DNA of 64,000 bases, from the NCBI GenBank assembly GCA_963814165.1, contig CAWFBW010000002.1, positions 111,075 through 175,074 of the forward strand, in the 5' to 3' direction. The stretch is from DASRAA01 sp963814165 (GTDB lineage Bacteria; Acidobacteriota; Terriglobia; Terriglobales; Acidobacteriaceae). A program made the translations under genes and the position numbers. The notes under the pieces were generated by a model. That model saw nothing but the letters and a program-made list of their open reading frames with translations. It made no database searches and had not been told where the DNA came from. Below, one piece after another: positions 8,349 to 16,924 of this stretch (positions are counted from its first letter, which is position 1; every line of letters begins with the position of its first letter).

Positions 8349-8415
8349 TGCCCCAGAGCCTGCCCTGAGCGAAGTCAAAGGGTTCGCGCCCTTCTTTTTG
8401 GACGCTAACCTGGGA
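8349..8415 (+). repeat. RAYT-type palindrome with internal insertion
   Basis: GTGCCCCAG begins the element, but a segment rich in CCTGAGCGAAGTC separates it from the second half, GGTTCGCGCCCTTCTTTTTG then CGCTAACCTGGGA. The halves match the RAYT palindromes, so this is a copy split by about 24 bp. Confidence 0.6.
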
Positions 8416-8616
8416 GCGGGACTCTCACCGACTTCGGCGGCAGTTAGCAGTTAGAACTCGACATCGTCTTGGTGTGCGATCCTGAGTGACCGAAGCTCTC
8501 CTACATGAGGGCCAGTCGTCCGACCAACCCAAAAATCTAGTCTGGATGCCCCTAGCCCGGCTAGGGCAGGCTTTTCGCAAAACGCCGGGCTCGTGTCAAC
8601 TCTTTCGCTTGTCACA

Positions 8617-8755
8617 CACCCCTGTGTCCCAAGTCCTTGCCCGTCCCGCTCCCTTCTCGGTAAACCATCTAACGTGAGGCGAGGGATTAGTGTCTTTCGC
8701 TCGCGACGCACACTGAGGTGTGGGTCCACAAGGCTCTTTGATAACTAAAAGGTAA
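8617..8755 (+). repeat. Degenerate intergenic element, copy A
   Basis: Shares an ordered set of words with 20719-20836: CCCCTGTGTCC, then AGTCCT/CGTCCT, CGTGAGGCGA(A)GGGATT, GTGTC, and CTTTGATAACTAAAA against CTTTGAAAACCAAAT. No coding frame explains it. Function unknown; a family of non-coding elements is the simplest reading. Confidence 0.5.
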
Positions 8756-9025
8756 ACCGAGGCCATCGCGGCTAGTAAACAGTCTCGGCGAACTTACCCC
8801 TTTGTTTCTGCGACTTTAGCTATAAGTACTAATGTTTGTCCTAACTTACGCACAATCGTGCGATAAACCCTTTGTTTTCAAGATCCGGTGAGAGGGAAGG
8901 GGTACCCATAATGCGGCTTCCGTATCGCCAGACAAACCGCCCGCTGCACGCAAAGAATAGAGCCATCGCCGTCCCAATCAGCGGCAGAGCAAAGAACGTT
9001 CGGTTCCAACCTGCACCTGGTCAGC

Positions 9026-9220
9026 CTACTCAGACCGGTAAATCGCGAACTGCGAAGTCCGGACAACCTCCTGCAGCCATTCGCTCTCTGCGAATACCCG
9101 CTCATGAATCAGGTTGTGGTAGATCACGACCACCTCCCGCGGACAGGCCTTCAGCGACTCATGCAGGTTGCCCAACACGGTCCGCAACACGTGCTCCGGA
9201 AACGGATTGAACAGGTACAG
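9026..9220 (-). pseudogene. C-terminal fragment of a methyltransferase-like gene
   Basis: Read leftward from 9220, 64 codons run to a TAG at 9026-9028. The peptide begins LYLFNPFPEHVLRTVLGNL and continues with REVVVIYHNLIHERVFAES, resembling the C-terminal third of a class I SAM methyltransferase-like conserved hypothetical. It has no start codon. Its coding sequence begins exactly at the first base of the second 203-bp RAYT repeat, so the 5' part was lost or displaced when the repeat arrived. No matching N-terminal part was found on the other side. Confidence 0.65.
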
Positions 9221-9422
9221 CCGGGTGCCCCAGGTACCCGATTTTCCTTCAGAAATCTTAGTCTGTGGGTGCCCCAGGTTCGCGCGCGTTCTTTGCGCGC
9301 TAACCTGGGATCACTGCACTCGGGGTAGATCATGTTGTAAATTCCGTCTATGCCCGCAAGTCTCCGGCGACGCCAGCAATCCGGACAATCCCATTTCGTC
9401 ACCTTCAGTTGTTATCGCCGCC
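9220..9422 (+). repeat. 203-bp direct repeat, copy 2 (truncated RAYT)
   Basis: Near-identical to 6894-7096. It carries the RAYT upstream palindrome (about 9273-9309), the ATG at 9350 and 24 codons, then leaves the RAYT frame at 9423. The transposase is thus truncated and non-functional here. The left junction coincides with the broken methyltransferase fragment. Confidence 0.9.
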
Positions 9423-10097
9423 GGGTGCCCACCCCGACCGTGTCAAGAGAAGTCTCCCTTTACGCTGCTCCATCCCGCCTTCGTTTGGCGGAGCGGGTCT
9501 TTCCTAACGTTTCTGCCGTGGTTCCCTCCGTGTCGTTCGTGCAACCCCGTGGTCGGTTTTCTGGGTTTCTTTCTCCGTGCGCTCGGTGTTCTCCGTGGTG
9601 AAGAACTCCAAGCTGGCAACCGACCATTCTCTTCGTTCATCCATCACGTCGAACGGTGATTAACTCGCTTGGTGCTTGACCCCCAACGGGAGTACACTTC
9701 CGTCGGAACGATGAGGGAGAGCTGTCGCCCCAAGAGTCGGCAGCCGGACGTTACTCTCATTCCCAGTAGGTGGTTTAACCTGTGACCGGTTGTGTTTGCT
9801 CTCGCTTTTTTGCCCTTCTCCCCGCCTTCTACCCCGTTCAATCCCCGATAGTCCGGCCTAACTCTTTTGTTAAGAAGAATTTGCCTCTAAGTCCCACGGG
9901 CAGAAGAATTTACGCGGACCACGACCACTATCTCCAATGGAATGAAGAATTTGCAAAAAAGGTGGGGAGGGGGCGCACCCACCAGTATGTCCCAATTTTG
10001 GAACCGATGTCCCACCTCCAAAGCCGACTTTCCAGCCTCCGCGCTCCGCTGTTATCCTCGTTTCCAGGACCATTCATTTTGCTCGGGAGGTCACTCC
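9423..10097. other. Gene-free stretch between RAYT remnant and secreted protein gene
   Basis: No supported gene. It contains low-information phrases such as CTCCGTGGTGAAGAACTC near 9590-9610 that look like decayed intergenic repeats. The last 20 bases carry the ribosome binding site (CGGGAGG) of the gene at 10098. Any promoter for that gene would lie here, but none is convincing. Confidence 0.5.
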
Positions 10098-11174
10098 ATG
10101 ACAATGATTCCATCCGCTCGCCGCATGTTGCTTCCCGCCCTTACCGCCGCTTTCGTGCTGCTTACAGCCGCGGCGTTTGCCCAGAACACCATCACCGCCA
10201 ACATCACCGGCGGAGGGGGCAACGGCAAGTGCACCTTTGAGGTCCGCGTCGACGGTGTCGCCAACGTGCAGATCCGCGGCAACCAGGGCTACATCCAGAC
10301 CAAAAGCGGCATGCCTGCGCAGTGGGTGCGCCTGAAGTGCAATCAGCCACTGCCCCGCAACCCCAGCAACTTCCGCTTCGCCGGAGTGGACGGACGCGGC
10401 AAGCAATACCTGTTCAAGAACCCGAACGGCAACAACGGCGTTGCGGTGATTCGTATTGAAGACAATCGCAACGGAATGGAAGGCTATACCGGTGACATCT
10501 TCTGGACCGGCGGCAACAACAACGGCGGCAACTGGAACGGCGGCTGGTGGAACGACAACTGGAACGGCGGTGGTGGCTGGGGAGACAGCGGCAGCAGCCA
10601 GAATCCTTCGGGAGAATGGGCTGTGCAAAGCGCCAACTACGGCTCCGGCAACCGTCGTCAGGATGTAACCGGAAACGTGCGCCGCCTGGTCAACGGCCCT
10701 GACTTCAGGGTGAACAATCAAAACATGGGAGGCGACCCTGCGGTCGGCGCCGACAAGAACCTGCAGATCGTTGCCCGCTCACAAAACGGGACCATGCGCA
10801 CCTTTAGCTACAACGAGGGCGCCACGGTCAATTCCAAGATGTTTTCCGGCGGGTGGGGTGGTGGTGGCGGCAACAACGGCGGCAACTGGAACGGGAACAA
10901 CAATAACAACAACTGGAACAACAACGTCGTTCCCAACTGCCAGAATGCCATTCGCCGCAAGATTCAGCAGCAGGCCAACGGGGCCTCCGTAAACTTCAAT
11001 GGATCGCCCAGCACCAACCAGGGAGGCTCGTTCATCATGGTGGCTGGCAATGGCAACGCCCGTGCCAACAACGGCCGGCAGAACAATTTCACCTACCAAT
11101 GCTCCATGCATCCCAACGGGAACGTGGCCGATTCCAGCTATAACATCAACGGCGGCAATCCCCAGCCGCGGTAG
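10098..11174 (+). CDS. Secreted Asn/Gly/Trp-rich protein with DUF3395-like module
   Basis: A 358-residue exported protein. The ATG at 10098 has CGGGAGG 7 nt upstream and gives a clear signal peptide ending AAAFAQ near residue 30. Residues 31-130 are a beta-rich domain. Two low-complexity linkers of Gly, Asn and Trp follow (about 132-165 and 253-275). Between them lies a module beginning EWAVQSANYGSGNRRQDVT that resembles DUF3395/DnaJ-C11-type sequence. The C-terminal module (from VVPNCQNAIRRKIQQQ) is beta-rich with two Cys. The pattern suggests extracellular adhesion or lectin-like binding; this is inference. Confidence 0.8.
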   Translation: MTMIPSARRMLLPALTAAFVLLTAAAFAQNTITANITGGGGNGKCTFEVRVDGVANVQIRGNQGYIQTKSGMPAQWVRLKCNQPLPRNPSNFRFAGVDGRGKQYLFKNPNGNNGVAVIRIEDNRNGMEGYTGDIFWTGGNNNGGNWNGGWWNDNWNGGGGWGDSGSSQNPSGEWAVQSANYGSGNRRQDVTGNVRRLVNGPDFRVNNQNMGGDPAVGADKNLQIVARSQNGTMRTFSYNEGATVNSKMFSGGWGGGGGNNGGNWNGNNNNNNWNNNVVPNCQNAIRRKIQQQANGASVNFNGSPSTNQGGSFIMVAGNGNARANNGRQNNFTYQCSMHPNGNVADSSYNINGGNPQPR

Positions 11175-11183
11175 CCCACAAAG

Positions 11184-11211
11184 ATGGCGGACAGCGCCTG
11201 CCGTCCGCCAT
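11184..11211. terminator. Bidirectional terminator hairpin
   Basis: ATGGCGGAC at 11184-11192 pairs perfectly with GTCCGCCAT at 11203-11211, between the convergent secreted-protein and polyphosphate kinase genes. Confidence 0.7.
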
Positions 11212-11237
11212 AGTTTCGAATCTTCTTAACTATCAAT

Positions 11238-12086
11238 TCAGTAGCGCGGCGCCACGTGCTGGTGCTGCAGCTTCGGCTCCTCGTAACCATGCGATTTTTG
11301 CCGCGGCGGAAGCTTCGGCGGCTTGTACGGAATTTCCTCATATGGAATGCGGCTCAGAATGTCGGCAATACAGTTCAGCCTCGCCCGCTTCTTGTCGTCC
11401 GACGGAACGATGTACCACGGCGATTGCGGAATGTCCGTCGCGGCCAGCATTGCGTCCCGCGCCCGCGAAAAGTCGTACCAGCGGCGATGCGATTCCAAAT
11501 CCATTGGACTCAGCTTCCAGCGCTTCGACGTGTCTTCGATGCGCGCCAGGAACCGCTTGTGTTGCTCCTTCTCACTGACTTCGAGCCAGTACTTCAGTAG
11601 GATGATGCCGTCATTGACCAACGACACCTCGAAGTTGGGCGTGTTCTTGAGGAACTTCGTATAGGCGTCTTTGGAGCAGAAGCCCATGACATGCTCCACG
11701 CCCGCGCGGTTGTACCAGCTGCGATCGAAGATGACGATCTCTCCGCCCGCAGGCAGATGCTCGATGTAGCGCTGCAGGTAGATCTGCGACTTCTGGCGCT
11801 CGGTCGGCGCCGGCAACGCGGTTACGCGGAACACGCGCGGACTCGTGCGCTCGGCGATGCGCTTGATGATTCCGCCCTTCCCTGCTGCGTCGCGTCCCTC
11901 GAAGAGGATCACGACCCGCGCACCAGTTGCCTTCGCCCACTCCTGCAGCTTCACCAGTTCCGTCTGCAGCTTGAACATCTCGCGCTCGTAGTCCTTGTTC
12001 TTCATCTTTTCCGGAGCGGCCTTCCCATCCGAAGCCGCCTCGAGCGCTGGCTTCTGCTTATCTTTCTTCTTGGATCCTTTGCCCAT
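11238..12086 (-). CDS. ppk2: Polyphosphate kinase 2
   Basis: A 282-residue PPK2 enzyme, which transfers phosphate between polyphosphate and nucleoside phosphates. The Walker A motif is EGRDAAGKGG (63-72), and Walker B is IFDRSWYNRAGVE (119-131). The lid region with KRWKLSPMDLESHRRWYD and the C-terminal WYIVPSDDKKRARLN complete the single-domain class. The N-terminal 30 residues are Lys-rich. The ATG at 12086 has AGGAG 6-7 nt upstream and was preferred over an upstream start. The protein is cytoplasmic, with single-domain length as expected. Confidence 0.93.
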   Translation of the reverse strand: MGKGSKKKDKQKPALEAASDGKAAPEKMKNKDYEREMFKLQTELVKLQEWAKATGARVVILFEGRDAAGKGGIIKRIAERTSPRVFRVTALPAPTERQKSQIYLQRYIEHLPAGGEIVIFDRSWYNRAGVEHVMGFCSKDAYTKFLKNTPNFEVSLVNDGIILLKYWLEVSEKEQHKRFLARIEDTSKRWKLSPMDLESHRRWYDFSRARDAMLAATDIPQSPWYIVPSDDKKRARLNCIADILSRIPYEEIPYKPPKLPPRQKSHGYEEPKLQHQHVAPRY

Positions 12087-12248
12087 AACAACTCCTGACT
12101 GACAGAGATGTGACTGCATGAAGACAGGCAATTGTACGCCGTGCCGCGCAGATGGGATTCAGGAATTCCCATTATTCTCGATCACTGTTTCTTTCTAGCA
12201 GTTCGTCCATCTCAGGTGGTATAGGTCGAGAGTTCAGGAGATGCAACA

Positions 12249-12743
12249 ATGGCATCCACACAAGTGAGCTTCCGGCAGGCCGATATTGCCGATTCCGGTC
12301 GGATTTTGCGGGTTGGACTACAAACGTCGCGGGCCGGACTGGTGCTTTGCTTCCTATTCATCGGCCTGGCGAAGTTCACGCCGGAAGAAGCGAAGGGCAT
12401 TCAGCCGCTGGTGTCGCACAGCCCACTGATGAGCTGGATGTACTCGGTATGGGGCCTGCAATCTGTCTCAAACATCATCGGCATCACCGAACTCGTGATC
12501 ATGGCCTTGCTTGTTGTGGGAATCTGGTCCGCGCGAGCGTCAGTTGCAGGCGCGATCGGCGCAGTTCTGACGTTCCTGGCAACGCTTAGCTTCCTGTTCA
12601 GCACGCCGGGCGCAATCGTTTTGAGCCACGCCTTCCCTGCCCTTAGCGGAACGGGACAGTTCCTCGTCAAGGACGTGGTGTTGCTGGGCGCGTCGGTGGC
12701 GCTGGTAGCGGAAGGCTTAGGCCGGCTCAAGACCACGGCCTGA
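12249..12743 (+). CDS. DUF417 (YkgB/RclC-like) membrane protein
   Basis: A 164-residue inner-membrane protein with four hydrophobic helices (about 28-48, 70-95, 98-122, 135-158). Sequence features shared with the DUF417 family are GLAKFTPEEAKGIQPLVSHS, PLMSWMY and LSFLFSTPG, with the final SGTGQFLVKDVVLLGAS. In E. coli a member, RclC, is tied to reactive chlorine stress; no regulator of that kind is adjacent, so the role here stays open. The ATG at 12249 follows an AGGAGATGCAACA ribosome site. Confidence 0.88.
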   Translation: MASTQVSFRQADIADSGRILRVGLQTSRAGLVLCFLFIGLAKFTPEEAKGIQPLVSHSPLMSWMYSVWGLQSVSNIIGITELVIMALLVVGIWSARASVAGAIGAVLTFLATLSFLFSTPGAIVLSHAFPALSGTGQFLVKDVVLLGASVALVAEGLGRLKTTA

Positions 12744-12749
12744 TCGTAT

Positions 12750-13094
12750 CTATCCAGGAGGCCATTTCAGGTCGCGTCCCCCCAGCAGATGAAGGTGCAG
12801 GTGGAAGACCGACTGTCCGGACTTGGGGCCGACGTTGTACACAGTTCGATAGCCGTCTTCGATGCCGCGCTCCCGCCCGATTTTGGCGCCGATGAGCTGG
12901 CAATATCCGATGAGTTCGGCGTCTTCCGGGGTGGCTTCTTTCAGGCCAGCAATGTGGCGCTTGGGAACGATAAGTACATGCGTCGGGGCCTGCTTGTTGA
13001 TGTCCTCAAAGACGAAGACCTTGTCGTCTTCGTAAACCTTGGTTGCCGAAATCGTGCCGGCGATGATTTTGCAGAAGAGGCAGTTGTCGCTCAT
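12750..13094 (-). CDS. HIT-family nucleotide hydrolase (HINT-like)
   Basis: A 114-residue HINT-type protein. The N-terminal CLFCKIIAG pair of Cys, the IVPKRHIAGL strand, and the histidine triad HLHLHLLGGRDLKWPPG at the C-terminus are complete. HINT enzymes hydrolyse AMP-lysine and other phosphoramidates. The ATG at 13094 (MSDNCLFC) is chosen over a TTG two codons upstream. Confidence 0.94.
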   Translation of the reverse strand: MSDNCLFCKIIAGTISATKVYEDDKVFVFEDINKQAPTHVLIVPKRHIAGLKEATPEDAELIGYCQLIGAKIGRERGIEDGYRTVYNVGPKSGQSVFHLHLHLLGGRDLKWPPG

Positions 13095-13161
13095 GAGCAA
13101 ATGTTAACTGATAACGCGGATTCAGTATGCACCAACGTATCGATGGTAAGATCGGCTTACC

Positions 13162-13422
13162 ATGGTGACCAAACTTTCAACCAAAGGACAGGTGGTGCTG
13201 CCGAGTGCCATTCGGCGCAAGCTTGGACTGCAGGCGGGCGACGCACTCAACGTCAAAGCGGAGGATGGTCGGATTGTTTTGCCACCGCAGAAGAAGGGAA
13301 CCCGCCGGAAAGCGAGAATTGTTAAGGACCCGGTTACGGGGTTTCCGGTCTTGACCCTGGGACCCGGAGCTCCAGTACTGACCAGCAAGGAAGTAGACGA
13401 AATACTGGTGGATTTTCCATGA
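13162..13422 (+). CDS. AbrB/MazE-type antitoxin
   Basis: An 86-residue protein with a SpoVT-AbrB DNA-binding domain at the N-terminus (VTKLSTKGQVVLPSAIRRKL, then GDALNVKAEDGRIVL). The C-terminal tail ends LTSKEVDEILVDFP, typical of antitoxins that clamp a VapC-type PIN toxin. The next gene overlaps by 4 nt (ATGA), as toxin genes do, but it does not look like a PIN protein. The pair is probably autoregulated, inferred from the family. Confidence 0.88.
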   Translation: MVTKLSTKGQVVLPSAIRRKLGLQAGDALNVKAEDGRIVLPPQKKGTRRKARIVKDPVTGFPVLTLGPGAPVLTSKEVDEILVDFP

Positions 13423-13679
13423 AGTATCTTCTTTCCGTACTGGATCGAGCAGCGGCGGAGTTGAAACGTGAATATCCCGATTGTCGTGAAGCAATCGATC
13501 GCCGGGTCGCGTCAGTTTGCAAAGACGATCGAGAAAATGAACGAGGCGAGTCCGTGCACGTGCTTGATGCAGAGCTTAGAAACTACATCCAGAAACTGCC
13601 GTGTGCGAAAGCTCCCGCTATAAAAGCAAGCAAACGCTCGCCCAAGGGGACGACGCCCGGTCGCAGTCGAACACGATAG
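13419..13679 (+). CDS. Putative partner of the AbrB-type antitoxin, family unknown
   Basis: An 86-residue basic protein starting MKYLLSVLDRAAAELKREYP, coupled to the antitoxin by an ATGA overlap. The first five residues recall PIN toxins (MKYLLD), but the catalytic Asp positions and the PIN fold pattern are missing. Instead there is a helical N-terminal half with charged faces and a Lys/Arg-rich tail (KASKRSPKGTTPGRSRTR). It may be a different small toxin, a remnant, or a replaced partner. No function is assigned. Confidence 0.55.
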   Translation: MKYLLSVLDRAAAELKREYPDCREAIDRRVASVCKDDRENERGESVHVLDAELRNYIQKLPCAKAPAIKASKRSPKGTTPGRSRTR

Positions 13680-13684
13680 CTCAT

Positions 13685-13983
13685 TCAACGGCACACGATT
13701 AACAGGGTAGCAATTGAGGTACTGGCTAGCCCTAAATAAAACAACGGGGCAGGATTTCGGTGCCGGAATACGAAGTCAGGCAACCCCAAAAAACCATAGG
13801 CAATCAAGAACCCCACCACCGAAAGGCTCTAAACGCAAATACGAGTTCCGCAATCGTCGCCAGAACCGCAATGGCGTTCACTGAGACCCAAATCCAAAAC
13901 TTTACATAATGCAATGGAGTCCGTTCCATCGCGTTTTGTAACATCCCCGCGCCAAAACAAAACAACAGAACATAGAGCTTCAC
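13685..13983 (-). pseudogene. Small multi-pass membrane protein, frameshifted
   Basis: A GTG at 13983 preceded by AAGGGGA opens a frame of 59 codons with two hydrophobic helices (KLYVLLFCFGAGM and FWIWVSVNAIAVLATIAELV) ending at TGA 13804-13806. Just before that stop another frame continues the membrane protein (SLSVVGFLIAYGFLGLPDFV, then LFYLGLASTSIATLLIVC) to a stop at 13685. Rejoined near 13825-13835 it would be about 99 residues with four helices. The hydrophobic continuity across the shift argues for one gene. Confidence 0.6.
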
Positions 13984-14014
13984 GTGGTCCCCTTTCCGTT
14001 GTTTCCAAAGCTAC

Positions 14015-15116
14015 CTAGCGCTGCTCGTTGCGCCGCGCTAGCAGATAGGCGCGGATGAGCGGATTGAGGTCGCCGTCGAGCACGCGGTCCACGTCACCGA
14101 TTTCCTCGCGCGTCCGCATGTCTTTCACCATGCGATACGGCTGCAGCACATAGGAGCGTATTTGCGAGCCGAAGTCGATGTCGAGCTTCGAGTCCTCGAT
14201 GCCCTTCGTCACCGCTTTCTTCTTTTCCAGTTCGTACTCGTACAGCCGCGAGCGCAGGATGCTCATCGCCTTCTCTTTGTTCTTGTGCTGCGAGCGCTCG
14301 TTCTGGCAGGCGACGACAATGTTCGTGGGTATGTGAGTGATGCGCACCGCGGAATCGGTGGTGTTGACGTGCTGCCCTCCCTTGCCGCCGGAGCGATAGG
14401 TGTCGATGCGAATGTCGTCGGGTTTAATATCGATTTCGATGCTTTCGTCGATTTCGGGCGAGACATAGACGCTGGCGAACGAAGTGTGGCGGCGCTTGGC
14501 CTGATCGAAAGGCGAGATGCGCACGAGGCGGTGCACGCCGATCTCGCTGGTGAGCAGTCCGTAGGCATGCTCGCCGTTCACACCGAATGTCGCGGATTTG
14601 ATGCCTGCTTCTTCACCGGGCTGGTATTCGTACATCGACGTGCTGAACCCCTCGCGCTCGGCCCAGCGAAGGTACATGCGCATGAGCATCTCGGCCCAGT
14701 CCTGCGACTCGGTGCCGCCGGCGCCAGGATGAATGGTGACGATAGCGCTGCGCTCGTCGTTAGGACCCGAGAGTAGCGTTTCAATTTCCAGCTTGTCGAC
14801 CAGCACGCGCAGGTCGTCGATTTCGCGACGCAGATCGGCGGAGACGTTTTCGCCTTCTTGCGCCAGTTCGAAGTATGCGGCAATATCAGCGGATCGGCGC
14901 GCCAGTTCAGATTCGGTAGCGAGCCCGTTTTCGAGGCGCTTCTTCTCGCGCATCACCTGCTGCGATCGTTCGGGGTTGGACCAGAGCGTGGGGTCGGCTG
15001 TCTGCTTTTCGACTTCGCTCAGTTTTTCGCGCAGTTTGGGCGCGTCAAAGGTACTCCTGAAGGTCGTGGACCTTGTCGCGGAGTGCAGAAAATTCCTGTT
15101 CGAGTTCTTGGACCAT
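14015..15116 (-). CDS. prfB: Peptide chain release factor 2 (programmed +1 frameshift)
   Basis: Release factor 2 ends translation at UGA and UAA. The ATG at 15116 opens a 23-codon frame (MVQELEQEFSALRDK...) ending at an in-frame TGA, 15047-15045. A +1 shift there enters the main frame (DAPKLREKLSEVEKQ) and yields 366 residues, the normal RF2 length. The main frame has the codon-recognition tripeptide region VRISPFDQAKRRHTSF and the catalytic GGQ loop SGGKGGQHVNTTDSAVRI. It lies 19 nt after lnt and is probably co-transcribed. The shift autoregulates RF2 levels: low RF2 lets ribosomes pause at UGA and shift. Confidence 0.96.
15044..15059 (-). promoter_or_regulatory. prfB programmed +1 frameshift site
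   Basis: On the minus strand the site reads CAGGAG TAC CTT TGA C: an internal Shine-Dalgarno-like AGGAG, a 3-nt spacer, the slippery CTT and the UGA stop with a following C. This matches the conserved layout known from E. coli (AGGGGG TAT CTT TGAC). Confidence 0.95.
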
Positions 15117-15135
15117 GGCTTGTTGAGTTCCGATT

Positions 15136-16743
15136 CTAAATCGATGCGGGCCGCGGGATCTCCGCAGGTTCGCGGAAGCGCAACACCACACCGGTCAAGG
15201 TGATTATCGCACACAGGAACGGGAACCAATCGCCGTGGCGCGTGTAGAACGTGGTGCTCCCGATCAAAGAATAGGTAGCCTGCAACGAGGTCCGCTGATT
15301 GCGCGGAGCCTGAGCGACAACGCGTCCGTACGGGTCGATGACCGCGGTGATACCGCTGTTGGTGTCGCGCAGCAGCCAGCGATCGTTCTCAACCGCGCGC
15401 ATGCGCGCCATGTTGAGGTGCTGACGCGGAGCGCCTGTGGGACCGAACCATCCGTCGTTGGAAATGTTCACGAAAACCGTGGCGCCATGCAAAGCGAACT
15501 GCCGCACTTCGTTGGGAAAGACGGATTCGTAGCAGATAAACGTGCCTAGCCTCACGCCATCTTCAGTCAGTGGGATGCGCTGGGTGCCACGCGCAAAAGT
15601 CCCTATGTCGCGGGTCAGAGGCTTGGCGAAGGCGATAAGATTTTCAAACGGAATGAATTCGCCAAACGGAACAAGATGAATCTTGTCGTAGCGCTGGACC
15701 CAGGCTCCGCTGGGAGCGATCAGCGATGCCGAGTTGAAAATGTCAGGCGGGCGAGAGGGGTCGCCAGCGTGCGTGATACCCATGGAGCCCGCAATGATGT
15801 ACGAATCGTTGGTGCGTGCCAGTTCCCCAAGCGTGCCACGCAAGTGCAGGTCCGTGGCGAAGAACGGTGCCGGAGACTCCGGCCAGACGATCAAGCCGGG
15901 TGATCCGGGCGGCGCCTCAAAGGGGCGCCAACTGATGGCGCGCAGTTCCTGCAGGGTTTGCTGCAAATAGTCGAGTGTCCACGGATCATCAAGTATCGGA
16001 ATGTTCGATTGCACCAGAGTGACTCCGTGATCGCCCGATAGCGTCGGGGGCTTCACGAATTTGCCGGCGTGCAGCAGCAGAGCCGCCGCGAGCGAGGCGG
16101 CCAGCATCAGGTTGCGGCGCGCGCGGGGAACGAGGAACGCTGCCGCGACCGCGGTGTTCACCAGCGCGATCTCGAAGGATAGGCCGTAAACGCCGGTGAA
16201 AGTGGCGATCCGCGAAAGCGGGATATTGTCGATCTGGGTGGTGCCAAGCACGTCCCAGGGAAATCCGGTGACATAGGCGCGGGCAAGTTCGACGGCGACC
16301 CAAGCGAACGGCGCGAAGACAAGTGCCCGCAGGCTGTATCCATTGCGACGGCAGGCGACCAGCGCGAGCAACAGGCCAAAGAGTCCGTGATAGAGACCGA
16401 GGTACAGCGAGAACGCCAGCAGCAACAAGAGGGACGTGAACGTTCCCAGATTGCCGTATGCGTGCATCACGTGAAACACCCAGTAGCAACTGCCGAGGTA
16501 CCAGATCACTCCGCTGAGGTAGCCGAGCAGAAATCCCTGCCATGCTGTAGCCGGTGCAAACCACCTGCCGTCTTCGACCATCGTGAGGAGCGCGTCCTGA
16601 TCGCGGCATTGAAGAACGGCGTAGATGAGCGGGGCAAGGGCGATCCAACTCAGGACGTAGAGAGCGGGCTCAGGGAAGATAAGGACCTGCAGCACGCCTG
16701 ATGCGGCGGCCAGCAACCAGGCGTTGCGTCGGATTCGGGTCAC
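15136..16743 (-). CDS. lnt: Apolipoprotein N-acyltransferase
   Basis: A 535-residue integral membrane enzyme that adds the third acyl chain to bacterial lipoproteins. About seven N-terminal membrane helices (residues 8-225) precede a nitrilase-like periplasmic domain. Catalytic Glu, Lys and Cys are visible in IVWPESPAPF, RYDKIHLVPFGEFIPFE and GTFICYESVFPNEV. HLNMARMRAVENDRWLLRDT and a last C-terminal helix close the protein. The start is GTG at 16743. It lies directly upstream of prfB. Confidence 0.95.
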   Translation of the reverse strand: MTRIRRNAWLLAAASGVLQVLIFPEPALYVLSWIALAPLIYAVLQCRDQDALLTMVEDGRWFAPATAWQGFLLGYLSGVIWYLGSCYWVFHVMHAYGNLGTFTSLLLLLAFSLYLGLYHGLFGLLLALVACRRNGYSLRALVFAPFAWVAVELARAYVTGFPWDVLGTTQIDNIPLSRIATFTGVYGLSFEIALVNTAVAAAFLVPRARRNLMLAASLAAALLLHAGKFVKPPTLSGDHGVTLVQSNIPILDDPWTLDYLQQTLQELRAISWRPFEAPPGSPGLIVWPESPAPFFATDLHLRGTLGELARTNDSYIIAGSMGITHAGDPSRPPDIFNSASLIAPSGAWVQRYDKIHLVPFGEFIPFENLIAFAKPLTRDIGTFARGTQRIPLTEDGVRLGTFICYESVFPNEVRQFALHGATVFVNISNDGWFGPTGAPRQHLNMARMRAVENDRWLLRDTNSGITAVIDPYGRVVAQAPRNQRTSLQATYSLIGSTTFYTRHGDWFPFLCAIITLTGVVLRFREPAEIPRPASI

Positions 16744-16848
16744 CTAGCGAGTGTAGCAAAGCGGGATCGAGCCCAGAATCAGAACGCGATCCGTTCCCCA
16801 ACTAACGCCCAAACAGCGTGCACCGACCGGGGACTTCCGCCATGCGAA

Positions 16849-16882
16849 ATGCCCCGCCCAGCTTACGCGCTGAGCGGGGCAT
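16849..16882 (-). terminator. Hairpin downstream of PEP-CTERM gene
   Basis: ATGCCCCGC at 16849-16857 pairs perfectly with GCGGGGCAT at 16874-16882, just past the stop of the minus-strand gene ending at 16925. Confidence 0.65.
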
Positions 16883-16924
16883 CGATGTCCTGGGTCGTAC
16901 ATAAACAAACGCCCGGCGAACAGA

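Larger units (their letters stand above)
8229..9025. other. Gene-free repeat-rich stretch
   Basis: No convincing coding frame on either strand. It holds a small GCCCAC/GTGGGC hairpin near 8290-8310, a degenerate RAYT-type palindrome at 8349-8415, and an element at 8617-8755 related to one at 20.7 kb. The rest looks like decayed sequence. Confidence 0.55.
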
